Positions 22,616 through 36,500 of a stretch of 64,000 nt of DNA are shown here, piece by piece. The notes under the pieces were generated by a model, which worked only from the letters and a program-made list of their open reading frames with translations, had not been told where the DNA came from and did not search any database. The stretch comes from Sorghum bicolor. Lineage: Eukaryota; Streptophyta; Magnoliopsida; Poales; Poaceae. Both the position numbers and the translations under genes were made by a program. The stretch covers positions 41,471,860-41,535,859 of the forward strand of contig NC_012876.2 in the NCBI RefSeq assembly GCF_000003195.3, given 5' to 3'. Numbering within the stretch: position 1 is the stretch's first letter; each line of letters starts with the position of its first letter.

Positions 22616-24714
22616 TATAACACTCCCAGATTTGAATTTTAAATTTTAGTTTAAATTTGATTTAATTTTGGCACAGTTTAAATTTTTGGGCAATTATTTA
22701 AAAAAATACAAAATAAATAAAATTAAATATAAGGTAAAAACACGTTTGAAATGCATTCATGCTGCTGCATATATTTTTGTTTGACTTTATTTATTGCTTG
22801 TTTGAGCTTGGTATAATTTTTTGGAGGCAAGGAAGAAATAGTAAATCAGTTTGTATTTTAAATAAAAAGAAAAAGGGCATCACCCCCTATCCGGGCCGGC
22901 CCTCTCCTTTCTTTCCCCTACTCGGCCCAGCGCCCCATCTTCCCCATTCCCCCCTGTGCGCCCGCACTGCCGCTTGGGCCGCGCGGCCCAGCAGCGGCCC
23001 AGCCACGCCCCCGCTCCCGCCGCCCGCTGACGCGTGGGCCCCACAGTGGGACCCGCCGTCGTCTCCCACCTCCGGCCATTTCAGAAACGGACGGCGCCGC
23101 CGCTCCGGTTTCCGCGCGTGGCACCGTTATCCGAGCCGCACGCGCCCCGATGTTCGTCGCCCTATAACAAGGACACCGTACCCACGCCATGCACCCCTAG
23201 AAAACCCTAGCTCCGCCCCCGAGCCGCCGAAATCCTAAGTTGCAGCGCCGCCGTCGAGTTCGTCGAGCTCCGCGCTGCCGCCCACCTCCATGTCGTCGTC
23301 CTTTCGCCAAGATAAGCCGCGCATCGCGTCCGCCGCGTCGAGCCGGCCCTGCCGGTGTCCTCGGCGCCTTCCGCCTCGCCCCGTAGGGCCGCGCCCGTGA
23401 CCTCGCCGGTGGTGGCCATGGCACCGCCGTCACAGCTCGCCACGCCGCCGCGGCCAAGCCCTAAGGACCTGACTAGCTTATCGATCAAGGCACTATTTGA
23501 TTATTTTGAACCTACTCATTAATGTAATTTACTTATCATGCATGTGTCCAATGAATGCAAGCCCTAAGGACCTGACTAGCTTTACTTACTATTCCTTGTT
23601 CACTTGGGGTTATGTATATGGGAAGACTAGGGTTAGAGTAGTGATGCTTAGCTGCTCTACTCATCTCATACACATACCTAAACAACTAATACTCTCTACT
23701 CAACTTGATGCTTAAACTGTGCTGAACCGTTGGTCACTGCGGTGATGGCGATGGGTATCGACTGCCGAGCGCCCCGGCCAAAACTTATGAGTGGCATCCT
23801 ATTAGTTGCACCCTGTGAAAGGTCTCGTAGTGAGACCCTGCCTGCTCACCTTGGTAGTGTTTTGGGGAGTCTTGACCCCGGGCAAATGGGAATCACGACT
23901 TGGAGTGAACGTGCACACCTCTGCAAGAGTGTAAAACTGATATATCAGTCGTGCTCACGGTCATGAGCGGCCCAGACTCTCACATGATTAGCAAATTGGA
24001 TTCACATGATACTTGGAGATGGAACTTGTTTGAGGTGGCTACCTCGTGCTTTGGCGGAATGGCTATTCCGTATGGGCAGGATTGCTATCCTGTGTTCTTA
24101 ATTGGGGGTTAATCCACGGACTACAATAACTATTAGGATAGTCATTTAAAAGATGCTATATAGAACTTACACTAATTAAGGGTTGGGTTTATACTACTCA
24201 CAACTAGAGATAGGTTGTTCTAATAGAGTTATAATTAAAAGTGATCAACTAAAATGCTACCGCAGTCAAATCAAGTCAGCTTTACCTTGTTTTAAGCCTT
24301 GTGTATCATTACTTTCCGTTCGTGCTTGCTGAGTTCGACATGAACTCACCCTTGCTATAATCATTAAAGGTTGCTCGGACGATCCAGAGTACAATTGTGG
24401 CTTTCCTGAGGACTACCCTGAGTCGCCTGGTTGTTAGGCTCGTGTGATTCTACCGTTGACCTTCCTATGGCAAGGTGGTCCTACTACGTTTACGCGATTT
24501 AGTTCACCTTTCATTTATGGAGCAATTTAGTTTATGCTTCACGTTCGCACTTTGATCCTATGGCTAGTAATAATGATACTTTATACTCATTTATGTAATT
24601 CGTTTGAACACTGTGTTTTATACCATTGATGATGTCGATCCATGTGTGTGAATTTGAGATCCTAGCACACATGTGATTTGGCACCCGAATGTTCTTTTAC
24701 ATCCGGGTGTGACA
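22616..24714 (+). repeat. 5' LTR of family A element (deleted form)
   Basis: 2099 bp from TATAACACTCC to GGTGTGACA. It is about 900 bp shorter than its partner because of two internal deletions, one near 23461-23485 (sealed with copied filler) and one near 23743. Confidence 0.9.
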
Positions 24715-24718
24715 GAAG

Positions 24719-24730
24719 TGGTACCAAAGC
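24719..24730 (+). other. Primer-binding site, initiator Met tRNA type
   Basis: TGGTACCAAAGC lies four bases inside the 5' LTR, close to the TGGTATCAGAGC used by many plant gypsy and copia elements. Confidence 0.75.
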
Positions 24731-25316
24731 CGTGTTCACCGTAGGATCACGCAGCCTAGTTAGAAATGGCCGTTTAGCTTGTCCCTTTTGGGTGAAATAC
24801 ACTACTGGATCTATTAACTACCTTACTAACATGTCTCTCATTAGACTTTATCTATTAGCCTTATCTATTTACATTTACTAACAGTTCAGCTTTATTCACT
24901 TAATCCTTGCATTTATTACCTTGTCATCAATTATTACTTCGTGCTTCTTACATTGCATTTATATCCTTGTTTTCAAGTTTTATTACTTACTATTTGATCA
25001 TCACTTTTATATCTTGTTTTTCATTATCATTCTACTCATATTACCTTCTTGTTCATTGTTTTTCATTATTACTTGAATTATGCTTTATTTTTGCCTTGTC
25101 AACAATTTCATTACCTTGTTTTACTTTATTTCTTCATTATTTGTTTTCACATCTTACCATAAATACCACCAAAGTTCATATTTTCCATCCACTGTTTAAT
25201 CTTGATTCATCTTCATTTCACATACACCATTACCTTCATTTATGTCATTCATATCTTTATCATTGTCATGATCTATTAATCGTTTCCTGCATGTCTATGA
25301 TCTTAAGCATAAGTAG

Positions 25317-26342
<1,026 letters not shown>

Positions 26343-26927
26343 TGGCCTGCCTTCTCCTCGCCTCGTGACGACCCAGCTTATGGAGATGCCAGCGCATGTA
26401 CTACCATAGAATAGGAGTTGTCCCTATCTATGTAATAAATAGTGCCATGCTTAGAACATTAGCACGATCTTAGTTTCGCGAGTCTATGGTGAGTCTAGTG
26501 TTTAGTGGTTCGCTTAGAGTGCTTTGCTTGGTCTGTGTGAGAACTTGGATCATTATTGTGACATTGGTGTGATTTGGTTCTTTGTAATGAGTGTGACGAG
26601 TTGTGGGTTATGTCCACAATGCATCAAGAACAAGATTAAGTTTAAGTTAATATGAGTTAGCTAGTTTGGGTTATCTTCGGTGTCCTTTATTGTGCTTTAT
26701 CATATTTCATATCGCTTTATCATATCAGCCTTACTTTATCATGATCAGTTCACTACCTGTCTATTTCATCTGCCATAAGTATTGTGTTATATCGACCGAA
26801 AAAGAGAAGTACCTATCAGCTGTGTTCACACTTTGAGGAAAAATTATACCTTTGCATCTTACATTTCCAGATCAGATTTACACATATGAACTACACCGGA
26901 TTTTGTTATATTGTTTCTATACATCAG

Positions 26928-27126
26928 ATGCCTGTCAACACCAGGAGCGGTACCAATGGTGGAAACAATGGCCAATCCAACAACAACAACAACAATGGTC
27001 ACAGCGGGACCAATACCAACCCTCCTCCTATGAACAACATCATGAACAACATTCAGGAGAACCAGAATCAGAACTAGCACCAGAATCAGAACCAGAACCA
27101 AGGAGGTAACAACGCGTTTGCCCCAC
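26928..27126 (+). pseudogene. gag N-terminal fragment of family A
   Basis: MPVNTRSGTNGGNNGQ followed by an Asn/Gln-rich stretch typical of Tekay gag N-termini. A TAG stops it at 27075, and the family B LTR begins at 27127. The gag core is missing; the C-terminal end resumes at 44187. Confidence 0.75.
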
Positions 27127-30100
27127 TGTAACACCCTAAAAATTAATTTTCAAATTAGTATTTAATTTGGCATAATTATAGGAATTATTTGAGAATTGTT
27201 TAGGCAAAATAACGATTTTTTTGGAATTATTTTAAATAAACTATAAGGTCTAGAAACATGAAATGCTGCATTCATGCTGGTGCATAATATTTTGATTGAT
27301 TGTAAGACTAGGTTGTTTGGTTTACAAATCAATTTGAAAGAAATTTATACAAATTTAAGGCTCTGAAAAATATAAAAGAGTTTTTCTTTTATTTTATTCT
27401 CTTCACCGAATCTGGCCTAGCCCCAAACCCTGGCCCAACACACCCCCGCGCTCACCCCTGGCCTTGGGCCGTTGGCGGCCCAGCACCCCGCCCCTCGCCC
27501 GCGACGCGCACGCGGCCCAGTGGCGCGGCCCGCTCTGCCACGGACAGCCCGCGCGCCCTCCCTCTTCCCCCTCTCACTGCGCAGTAGGGCCCGCCTGTCG
27601 GCGCTCTCCCTTCCCCTTTCTCTCTCGCTGCACCGTGGGGCCCGCTTGTCAGCGCCTCCCCCTTTCTTCCTCGCTGAGCCGGGAGCGCGCGGCGGCATTC
27701 AACGCCATCACTTCTCCCCCCCCCCTTGATGCCATCAATCGGCCATCAAGCCGCCTTGATGCCGGGCTTAATCGCTCGAGCGTTCGCCCCCTCAGTGCCC
27801 CTACTCGCCCTATAAAGCTCGTGGCCGAGCTCCCCTTTCCCCTTCCGTTCGTGAACCAAGCTCAAACCCCCCCCCAATTCTCCGTCCCGAGGGCGCGGTG
27901 GACGTTGCGAGCTTGTGCAGCGCATTCACCTGACGATATCGCGGCCGTAGGTACACTTCCCCTCTAGTTTTCTTCACATTTTTGTCGAAACCAAGCTCAC
28001 CGTCGCTGTTTCTCTCTCCCAGTCCGCCTCGCTCGTGGCCACGCTGCTCGGAGCTTTCCCGGACCCTGCGAACGCCTTCAACGGAACCGCGGTACCCCCT
28101 CGATGCTCCCCGTACCTTTAATTGCGAGTTTAGAGCGCTCTAACGCCGAATCCGAGCCTCAAAAGGCCGTGGAAATGGCGCCGCCATGGGGCCGTCGTCC
28201 CGACATGCTCCCCGCCCTTTATTTGTGCCCTATCATGTTCGCCTCGTCGCGCTGGTCATCGTGGTAGTTTTATTTCTTTTTGGCGTGGTCGGGAACGTGA
28301 TTCCGGCGAGCTCCAAGGAGCTCACCTCATCGGCGGCAATGGCGCCACCATGGTTGGCCTCGACTCAGGCAAGCGCCCCCGCCTTCTCTCGTCGAGAGCC
28401 GTCCGATCGGTTTCCAACGGCCCAAATTGCATACCCCTTCGTGGTTATGTAACCGGTCCACCGTGGACCATGGGCGCGGTCCACGGGCGCTTGGTCGGCC
28501 GGTCCACGCGCACAGTGGTGGACCGAGCCAACCCCAGCACGCCACGTGGCCCCCCCGTCGACCAGCGACGCAGTCAGCCGCGGACCGCTGGGGATTTTGC
28601 ACTTTAACCCCCCTGTCCAACCTAGTTCAAAAGTATTTCTTTTTAATCCTGTTTTCTTCCGTTTTAAACCCTGTACTTTATATAATAGTGTGCGCGGTCC
28701 AGAACCATTAGAAATTCAGTTTTAATTCTTTTAAATTCGTTTTTGATTCAGTTTATCACAGAAATGGCATTCATTTTGTTTTATGCATAACTTCCATGTT
28801 TTCAGTCCGATTAGAGTGATTCTATCGCTCATGTGTTCGTAGAAATGTGTAGAGTAGATTTATACACTTTTCAGTCACTGTTTTTACTGTTTGGTGTACT
28901 GTTCTAATAGAACTCTATTTGTATGCATGTGATGATTGGACTGGACGCTTGATTGGTGTTTGGATCACGATTAGAAGGTGATCAGGTTGGGGTGGTTGAG
29001 GAGCAGTTTGTGGAGCCCTACCAGGAGGAAACTTTTGAGGAAGGCAAGTGTAATATAGGCTTCCTTGTACCCATGAATATTATTTAATTCATACATATGC
29101 ATGTGTCTAAATTGAATTACCTATAAGGACTTTACCTAGATAATTTTGTACCACAAATCCTAGATAATTTTGTACCACAAATTCATACATATGCATGTGT
29201 GCATTTATTTAGGTAGTTGCTGCTACGCTTAAAAACCCAAGTTAATAAAATTAACCTGATTAATTGGTATATGCAATGTGATAAAATATGATCTAGTAAC
29301 TTGGTTCAGGGGGCTAGAGCTTGGGTTTTGAAAGCTCTAGATTCCTCTCCATAAGGACTTAATCTTGAAGCGGCTACCCAGGAGGTCACGTACAATCCCG
29401 AGAGTCAAATGGCTCTGACCTTAATCATATAACTAGTATGTCTCTAGCAAATTAGTAGTTACCGAAAGGCGCTAGAGGGGGGTGCCTCGTGGTGTATAGA
29501 TGTCACTCCTACCTTGGTGTGTACAATGCCGTGACCACATGTGCCTCTTGAAAGAGGTCGTCTATGCACACTTGCCACTGAAACCTCACGGCTACTATTT
29601 TGTTAGGGTGACTAGTGAAAGGTTAAGTAGTGGAACCCGATCACACTTCCTCGGTAGAAGTGGTGTGGGCGTTGCAAACCCCGACACTAGGGAACCATGG
29701 CTCGGGGGTAAAGTTGTACAATTTCTGCAGAAATCTAAAACCTGTTATAACAGCCGAGCTCTCGGTCATGAGCGGCCTGGATCCTTCTTGGTTAGCGGTT
29801 ACTTGGCTTTACTTGGGAAAGGTATTAATTTTGATTAAACACTTATGTAACCAGGGTTGGTTCATCATTAAAAGTAGTAAGTCTTGGTTAATAAAATATG
29901 ACCAACTAAAATGCTAACCGCTGTTAAACTGATTCAAGCCTTTGAGCCTTCATATACCCCTATGTTATACTTGCTAAGCATGGTGCGCTTACACTTGTTT
30001 ATATTTCAATGAAAATCCCGGATGGGTAATAGATGTGTGTACTGAGGAGTTCCTTAAAGATGTTCAGGACTTCTAGAGTGCTGGTGTTCACAAGTTGGTG

Positions 30101-30305
30101 TCCCTATGGCAGCAAGGGCTTAGCTTTCCGCTTTATGTAATAATGTTGCCAATGAGCAAGACTATGTGAGATGTTTATGATGAATATGCGATGTAATAAA
30201 GTACTTTACTTTGATATAATTACAATTTGTGATAATATGTGTGTTTGGACATCCTGGGCGCACATATTTGAGTACTTGGTTTTGTTATCAAAACTGGGTG
30301 CGACA
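27127..30305 (+). repeat. First LTR of family B
   Basis: 3179 bp, TGTAACACCC to GGGTGCGACA. It contains a local duplication at 29135-29200 not seen in the second LTR. Confidence 0.9.
29135..29200 (+). repeat. 24-bp tandem copy plus 19-bp templated copy
   Basis: A 24-bp block (29135-29158) repeats exactly at 29159-29182. It is followed by a 19-bp string (29182-29200) identical to 29088-29106. The other LTR has a single copy here. Confidence 0.85.
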
Positions 30306-30308
30306 AAT

Positions 30309-30320
30309 TGGTATCAAAGC
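30309..30320 (+). other. Primer-binding site, first family B copy
   Basis: TGGTATCAAAGC three bases inside the LTR; initiator Met tRNA type. Confidence 0.8.
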
Positions 30321-30482
30321 TTAGCCTGACTGTAGTACGATCAGCCTAGTTAGAAATTGACGTTCTTAGGGTCTTGAGCACTTATTTTATTAATTATTTT
30401 TCTTATAAAATTATTGCTTATAATCTGCCTAATATCTATTGAGAAAATTATTTTGTTCTAATCCTCATATCTTTTCTTATAG

Positions 30483-31448
30483 ATGTTCCGTACAAAGTGG
30501 ACAGCTCGCAAACATGTCATCATGCCCAACAAAAGGACAAGGTTCACTCTAGGCAAGCGTGTTCCCCCGCATCTGGTTGAGGCACTGAGAGACATGGAGG
30601 AGGAGCCACAAGAGGAACAAACCATGGATGTACCCATGGATGAGGATGCCGAGGAGGAGGCCATGATAGAGGAACCTGTTGAAGATGAGGACACCGAGGA
30701 GGAGCCCATGGAGCAAGATGAACAAGAGGGTGCTGGTGATCCAGATGATGGAGATAGTTTCGACAGCTCTGACTCGGACAACCATGGCAATGGTAGTGAT
30801 AATGGTGACAGTGATGGAGATCACCATGCCGCACTTCTGGCAAAGGGTTGGACAGTGGTGATCCATTTTGACATGCATGGTGACGCCTACTACCACCCGA
30901 AGCTTCTTACTCTCGCACGTCGTTATCACACCCAGTGTACCGTACAATACCGCACCGAGCATTGGACCCACCCCGACTACATCGGCTTTTGGGAGACTGA
31001 AGCTTACATCCGAGAAGGAAGTCGGGTGTGCTACATCCACCATGCGATCACCGCCAGGACTACCTGCGCAGCAGCTATCCGGGACGCTGCCCGGCAGGCC
31101 CTGGTGGTAAACCGCGACCGCCACTTTGCTGATATTGCATGGGAAGAAGATCGCTATCTACCTCGCCGGCGGAGTGGTCAGACAACCTGCAACATCGCTG
31201 CACCACTTGGGGTAGGGAACCCCAAGATCCAACCCACCTTGGCATGCTTGGCTCAAACCAACACTGACTTAGATCGAGTCTCAGATGAGCTAGATGCCCT
31301 GAGGAAGGCCTACCTTGAGTTGGCTGTTGAGAACGCCAAGTTGAAGCAACAGCAGGGGAGTCATGTTGAGGAAGTACCACTCATCCTTGCAGAGTCACCC
31401 CCAAGGAACCATGAGGACCCCAACACCGGCACCAACCTTGACCCCTAG
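30483..31448 (+). CDS. orf0 of family B, intact accessory protein (321 aa)
   Basis: The only uninterrupted full-length retroelement ORF in the window. Residues 1-40 are basic (MFRTKWTARKHVIMPNKRTR). Residues about 35-115 are strongly acidic, rich in Glu, Asp and Ser. Residues about 120-190 hold a block conserved with the family A copy (KGWTVVIHFDMHGDAYYH, then QYRTEHWTHPDYIGFWE). Residues about 255-290 form a coiled coil (LDRVSDELDALRKAYLELA). A pyrimidine-rich run ending TTCTTATAG directly precedes the ATG and could be a splice acceptor. It lies between the primer site and gag. I know of no enzymatic motif in it; chromatin or nucleic-acid binding is only a guess from the charge pattern. The frame matches the damaged copy at 40016 codon for codon. 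Confidence 0.75.
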   Translation: MFRTKWTARKHVIMPNKRTRFTLGKRVPPHLVEALRDMEEEPQEEQTMDVPMDEDAEEEAMIEEPVEDEDTEEEPMEQDEQEGAGDPDDGDSFDSSDSDNHGNGSDNGDSDGDHHAALLAKGWTVVIHFDMHGDAYYHPKLLTLARRYHTQCTVQYRTEHWTHPDYIGFWETEAYIREGSRVCYIHHAITARTTCAAAIRDAARQALVVNRDRHFADIAWEEDRYLPRRRSGQTTCNIAAPLGVGNPKIQPTLACLAQTNTDLDRVSDELDALRKAYLELAVENAKLKQQQGSHVEEVPLILAESPPRNHEDPNTGTNLDP

Positions 31449-32206
31449 GAGGATTTTCCCCACTTGTAATAAGTACGCATAGAGATGCGAGAGTGTGTTT
31501 TTATTTTCTACTGATTGAACAATTGTTATTACGTGAATGCATGTTTGTAATAATGCTTAATGGGTGAGTTGGATTTTTGTCATGATTTCAATGATTGTGG
31601 GCATGTCCGCAGTCATTTAGATTTGGGTTAAGGTCTAAGGATAATATGAATAAATAGTTGGGTTTACTTATATCCTGCTGTCCACCCATGTTTCTCCCTC
31701 TGAGCAGTCTGCCTTAATATTTGTATATCCCGAGTTCTGGATGGTCTAAAAATACAAAAAAAAAATTGGAATAAAATAGACTTCTATATCTTTCATTTGG
31801 CTCTGGAACTGCCACAATATCTGTTACCCTTTGAGAGATAAAATTGTTACAAGGTGACCTCTCTGTGCAGTCAGAAATTCCAGAACAGTAAAAGTTGTCG
31901 CCTGTTTTTACCTATGTAAACGCCAGAATTGGAGAAAACGATCTCAATGAAAGTTGTAGGAAAAATTTTCGAGCTTTCCAGAAAGTTAAATTTCGCAGTC
32001 AGACGTTAAACAGAGAGAAAGATATGCTTGTTTTACTTCACTGTGGTGTCAGTGAGGACAGCAGAAAAATACAGAATGCATACTACCTTGTACTCACAAC
32101 ATATGTAATTCCGTACTTGATCAGATGGTATAAATTCCAGCATGTTATATCTCTTGAAAATTAAGTACCTTGGACATATGAGACTCATATTATGTATCTG
32201 GTACAC
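31449..32206 (+). other. Spacer between orf0 and gag, first copy
   Basis: An 89-codon ORF at 31895-32164 is also open in the second copy (41427-41696). The two copies are near-identical DNA, so this alone does not show that it is coding. I treat it as leader. Confidence 0.55.
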
Positions 32207-33423
32207 ATGGCCAACACTAGGAGGAACAGGAGGGGTGAGGACTTGCCACCACCACCACCACCTCCTACTATGGAGCAACTGATGATGATGCAAACAAAAC
32301 TACTACAGCAGCTGGCTCAAAATATGCAGAACAATAGAAATGGAAATGGAAACGCACCTCCTCATGTTAGGGACAAGAGAGGAGAATTCTTGAAGGGACA
32401 TCCACCTGTTTTCAAACACTCCACCGACCCTCTCGAAGCTGATGACTGGCTTCGTGCTATTGAAAGACAACTGGAGATTGCACAGTGTGATGACAGAGAG
32501 AAAGTGTTGTATGCAGCAGGGCAACTGCAAGGTGCTGCCCTTGATTGGTGGGATTCGTTTCGTTTTGGCCGTACAGATGCTGACCCCATAACCTAGATGG
32601 AATTTTGTAATGCTTTCCGGTCTCACCATGTCCCTGCTGGGCTAATGAAACTGAAAAAGAAGGAATTTCTCTCCCTCAAGCAAGGAGGTATGTCTGTTGC
32701 TGAATATCGTGACAAGTTCATACAATTGTCACGATATGCTCCCACTGAAGTGGAGAACGATGAAAAGAGGCAGGAACTATTCATGGAAGGTCTGAATGAT
32801 GGGCTCCAGTATCAACTGCTATCCCACACCTTTGCAAGTTTTCAGTATCTGGTAGACAAGGCCTTGGTGATTGAAAACAAACGCCGACAGATGGAAGATA
32901 ATAAAAGGAAGTTCCAAGGACAACAGTCAGGAAACAACACGCGTACTCGTACCAATCCCTAGCAAGCTTATCCACAGCAAAGCTATCAGGGTCAGTCAAG
33001 CCTGGTCAATCGTAACCAGCAGCCACAACGTGCACAACAGCAGCAGCAGCAGTACAGAGCTCCTAACCAACGTCAGCAGCCAGTCAATAATGCTCCCGTA
33101 AAAACAAATGTTCCCAATGCTCCACCAAAGAATGGTGCACCAAAAGCACCAAATGCTAACAATGATAACAAATGTTCCAGCTGTGGTGAGCCAGGACATT
33201 ACTCCAATAGGTGCCCCGAGAAGATGGCCCAAAACAATATCAGAGGAAGGGTAAATCATGTGACAGCCGAGGCGGCACAGGAGGCACCGGACGTGATGCT
33301 CGGTATGTTTCCAGTTAACTCAAGCCCCGCTATAGTTTTATTCGATTCCGGTGCATCACATTCCTTTATTGCTCAATCATTTCTCAAGAAATATGATATA
33401 CCCATGATTGCTATGAAAAATTC
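32207..33423 (+). pseudogene. gag-protease of family B, first copy
   Basis: One frame from MANTRRNRRGEDLPPPPPPP through the gag core (HPPVFKHSTDPLEADDWLRA, LKQGGMSVAEYRDKFIQLSR), a Gln/Asn-rich linker and a CCHC knuckle (CSSCGEPGHYSNRC) to the protease active site (VLFDSGASHSFI). Stops are TAG at 32594, where the second copy has TGG, and TAG at 32960, shared with the second copy. The frame runs into the assembly gap. Family role: capsid, nucleocapsid and processing protease. Confidence 0.88.
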
Positions 33424-33523
33424 NNNNNNNNNNNNNNNNNNNNNNNNNNNNNNNNNNNNNNNNNNNNNNNNNNNNNNNNNNNNNNNNNNNNNNNNNNNNN
33501 NNNNNNNNNNNNNNNNNNNNNNN
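33424..33523. other. Assembly gap (100 N)
   Basis: Exactly 100 unknown bases, the usual placeholder for a gap of unknown size. It falls in protease; the second copy has about 70 bases here. The 20 bases right of the gap do not match the second copy, so the contig end may be unreliable. Confidence 0.98.
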
Positions 33524-36500
33524 ATATAATGTTGCTCCTGCCAGGGGGGTAGAGTTTACAGTTAGCCCAGTGGGTTTTGAAAACTTCTGGTATTGATGTT
33601 ATCTTGGGTATGGAATGGTTGAAATAGAGAAAGGCAGTTATACAATGTGATAGCAAAACAGTTCAGTTAATGACACCTTCAGGCCAGCAAATTGAGGTAG
33701 AGGTTAGTATGTCAGCTAAACAATACTACACAGTTAATCAACTGAAGGGGACATCAATAGAGGACATACGAATAGTGAATGAGTATCCGGACGTATTCCC
33801 TGAGGAACTGCTAGGTATGCCACCTGACCGTGACATTGAGTTTATAATTGAACTTTTACCTGGAACTGCACCCATAGCTAAAAGACCATATAGAATGGGA
33901 GTGAATGAATTAGCAGAACTTAAGAAGCAATTAAGAGAATTGCTAGATAAGGGTTATGTTCAACCAAGTTCCTCACCTTGGGGAGCACCAGTGTTATTCG
34001 TAGAAAAGAAAGATGGGACACAAAGAATGTGTATAGATTACAGATCGCTTAATGAGGTTACAATTAAGAACAAGTATCCACTCCCTAGAATCGAGGACCT
34101 GTTCGACCAGTTGAAAGGAGCTTGTGTGTTTTCTAAGATAGACCTTCGGTCTGGTTATCATCATTTAAGGATAAGACGATCTGATATCCCTAAAACTACT
34201 TTTGTGACTCGATACGGACTATATGTGTTTACAGTCATGTCCTTTGGCTTGACAAATGCACCTGCCTACTTTATGTATTTGAGGAACAAAGTATTCATGG
34301 AATACCTTGACAAGTTCGTAGTTGTGTTCATTGATGACATACTTGTTTTCTCTAAGAATGAGATAGAACATGAGAAACACTTGAGATTGGTGCTGCAGAA
34401 GCTTAGGGAACATCAACTCTATGCTAAGCTTAGTAAATGTGAATCCTGGTTAAAAGAGGTATCTTTCCTTGGGCACATCATCTCTAACGGAGGGGTAGCA
34501 ATGGACCCAAAAAAGGTTCAGGATGTGCTAAGCTGGAAGCCACCTAAAGATGTGAGTGAAATTAGGAGTTTCCTTAGAATGGCTGGGTACTATAGAAGAT
34601 TCATTGAGTGTTTCTCTAAGTTAGCCAAACCAATGACTGCTCTGTTAGAAAAGAATGCTAAATTTATATGGTCTAAAGAGTGCTAGGCTAGTTTCGAAGA
34701 GTTAAAAAAGAGACTGACTTCTGCCCCTGTACTCATCTTACCTGACATCACTAAGAGTTTCTCTATCTACTGTGATGCCTCTCGGCAAGGTCTTGGTTGT
34801 GTGCTGATGCAAGAGGGCAGAGTTGTGGCCTATGCCTCTAGACAATTGAGGAAACATGAGTTGAATTACCCAACCCATGATTTAGAGTTAGCGGTTGTGG
34901 TGCACGCTCTGAAAATATGGAGGCACTATCTAATCGGTCATAAATGTGACATTTATACAGATCATAAGAGTTTGAAATATATCTTCACCCAGTCTGATTT
35001 GAACTTAAGGCAACGAAGGTGGTTGGAACTAATTAAGAACTATGACCTGGAAGTACACTATCACCCGGGTAAAGCTAATGTAGTGGCAGATGCCCTGAGT
35101 AGAAAGAGCTATGTTAATATGGCTTATGTGACTCAGTTACCTAGGGAGTTGTGTGAAGAGTTTGAACATCTGAACTTGAGTATAGTGGCTAACACTATGG
35201 AATTGGAGGTGGAACCCACACTAGAACAAGATATCCGTAAAGGATAGCTTGAAGATGAGAAAATTAAAGATATTGCTGAACGGATAGTGATCGGTAAGGC
35301 ACCAGGTTTTCACATGGATGACCAGGGAACAGTTTGGTTCGGTAAGAGGATTTGTGTACCCGAGATAAAGTCTATTAGAGAGGCTATTCTGAGAGAAGCT
35401 CATGACTCAGCCTATTCTATACACCCGGATAGCACTAAAATGTACCTCGACCTTAAAGAAAGATATTGGTGGTATGGCTTGAAAATAGATGTAGCAGAAT
35501 ATGTGGCTATATGTGATACGTGCCAAAGAGTAAAAGCAGAACATCAGAGACCAGCAGGATTACTTCAACCCATGAAAATACCTGAGTGGAAGTGGGAAGA
35601 AGTTGGGATGGATTTCATAGTGGGACTACCTCGAACACAGAAAGGATACGATTCTATCTGGGTTATTGTGGATCGATTAACCAAGGTAGCTCACTTCATC
35701 CCTGTCAAGACTACCTACTCCGGGGCAAAGTTGGCAGAATTGTACATGGAAAGGATTGTGTGTTTACATGGGGTGCCAAAGAAAATTGTTTCTGATAGAG
35801 GGACACAGTTTACATCACACTTTTGGCAGAAACTACATGAGTCCATGGATACAAAATTGAATTTTAGTTCGGCCTACCATCCTCAAACAGATGGGCAGAC
35901 AGAAAGAACAAATCAGATACTAGAAGATATGTTGAGAGCTTGTGCCCTGTAGTACGGGACAAGTTGGGACAAAAGTTTGCCTTATGCAGAATTCTCCTAT
36001 AATAATAGCAATCAGAAGAGTCTCAAAATGGCACCTTTTGAGGTATTATATGGCAGGAAATTCAGGACACCACTGTTTTGGAGTCAAACTGGGGAAAGTC
36101 AAGTTTTTGGGCCAGAAATTTTGCAAGAAGCACAGGTACACACAGTTAGACAGAACTTGAAAATAGCACAATCTCGACAGAAAAGTTATGCAGACACAAG
36201 GAGAAGGGATTTGGAATTTCAAATAGGAGATTATGTGTATCTCAAGGTCTAACCTATGAGAGGGGTCAAGAGATTCCATACTAAGGGGAAGTTGTCTCCT
36301 AGGTATGTGGGTCCCTTTAAGATCATTGCTAAGAGAGGAGAAGTTGGCTATCAGCTGGAGTTACCTGAGCAACTCTCCAGTGTTCACAATGTCTTCCATA
36401 TGTCACAACTTAAGAAATGTCTAAGAATACCTGAGGAACAGTTACCTCTGGAAGAGCTTGATGTTCAAAAAGATCTTTCCTATAAAGAATATCCTATAAG

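Noticed and set aside
27417..28711. GC-rich ORFs in the family B LTRs (repeated at 36960-38250)
   Set aside because: They are LTR sequence, and frames are not kept between the two LTRs because of indels.
30458..31124. Ser-rich and His-rich minus-strand ORFs opposite orf0
   Set aside because: Antisense shadows of the acidic and repeated codons of orf0.
31895..32164. 89-codon ORF conserved between the two family B copies (also at 41427-41696)
   Set aside because: The two copies are near-identical DNA throughout, so conservation is not evidence of coding. It has no homologue in family A that I can see.
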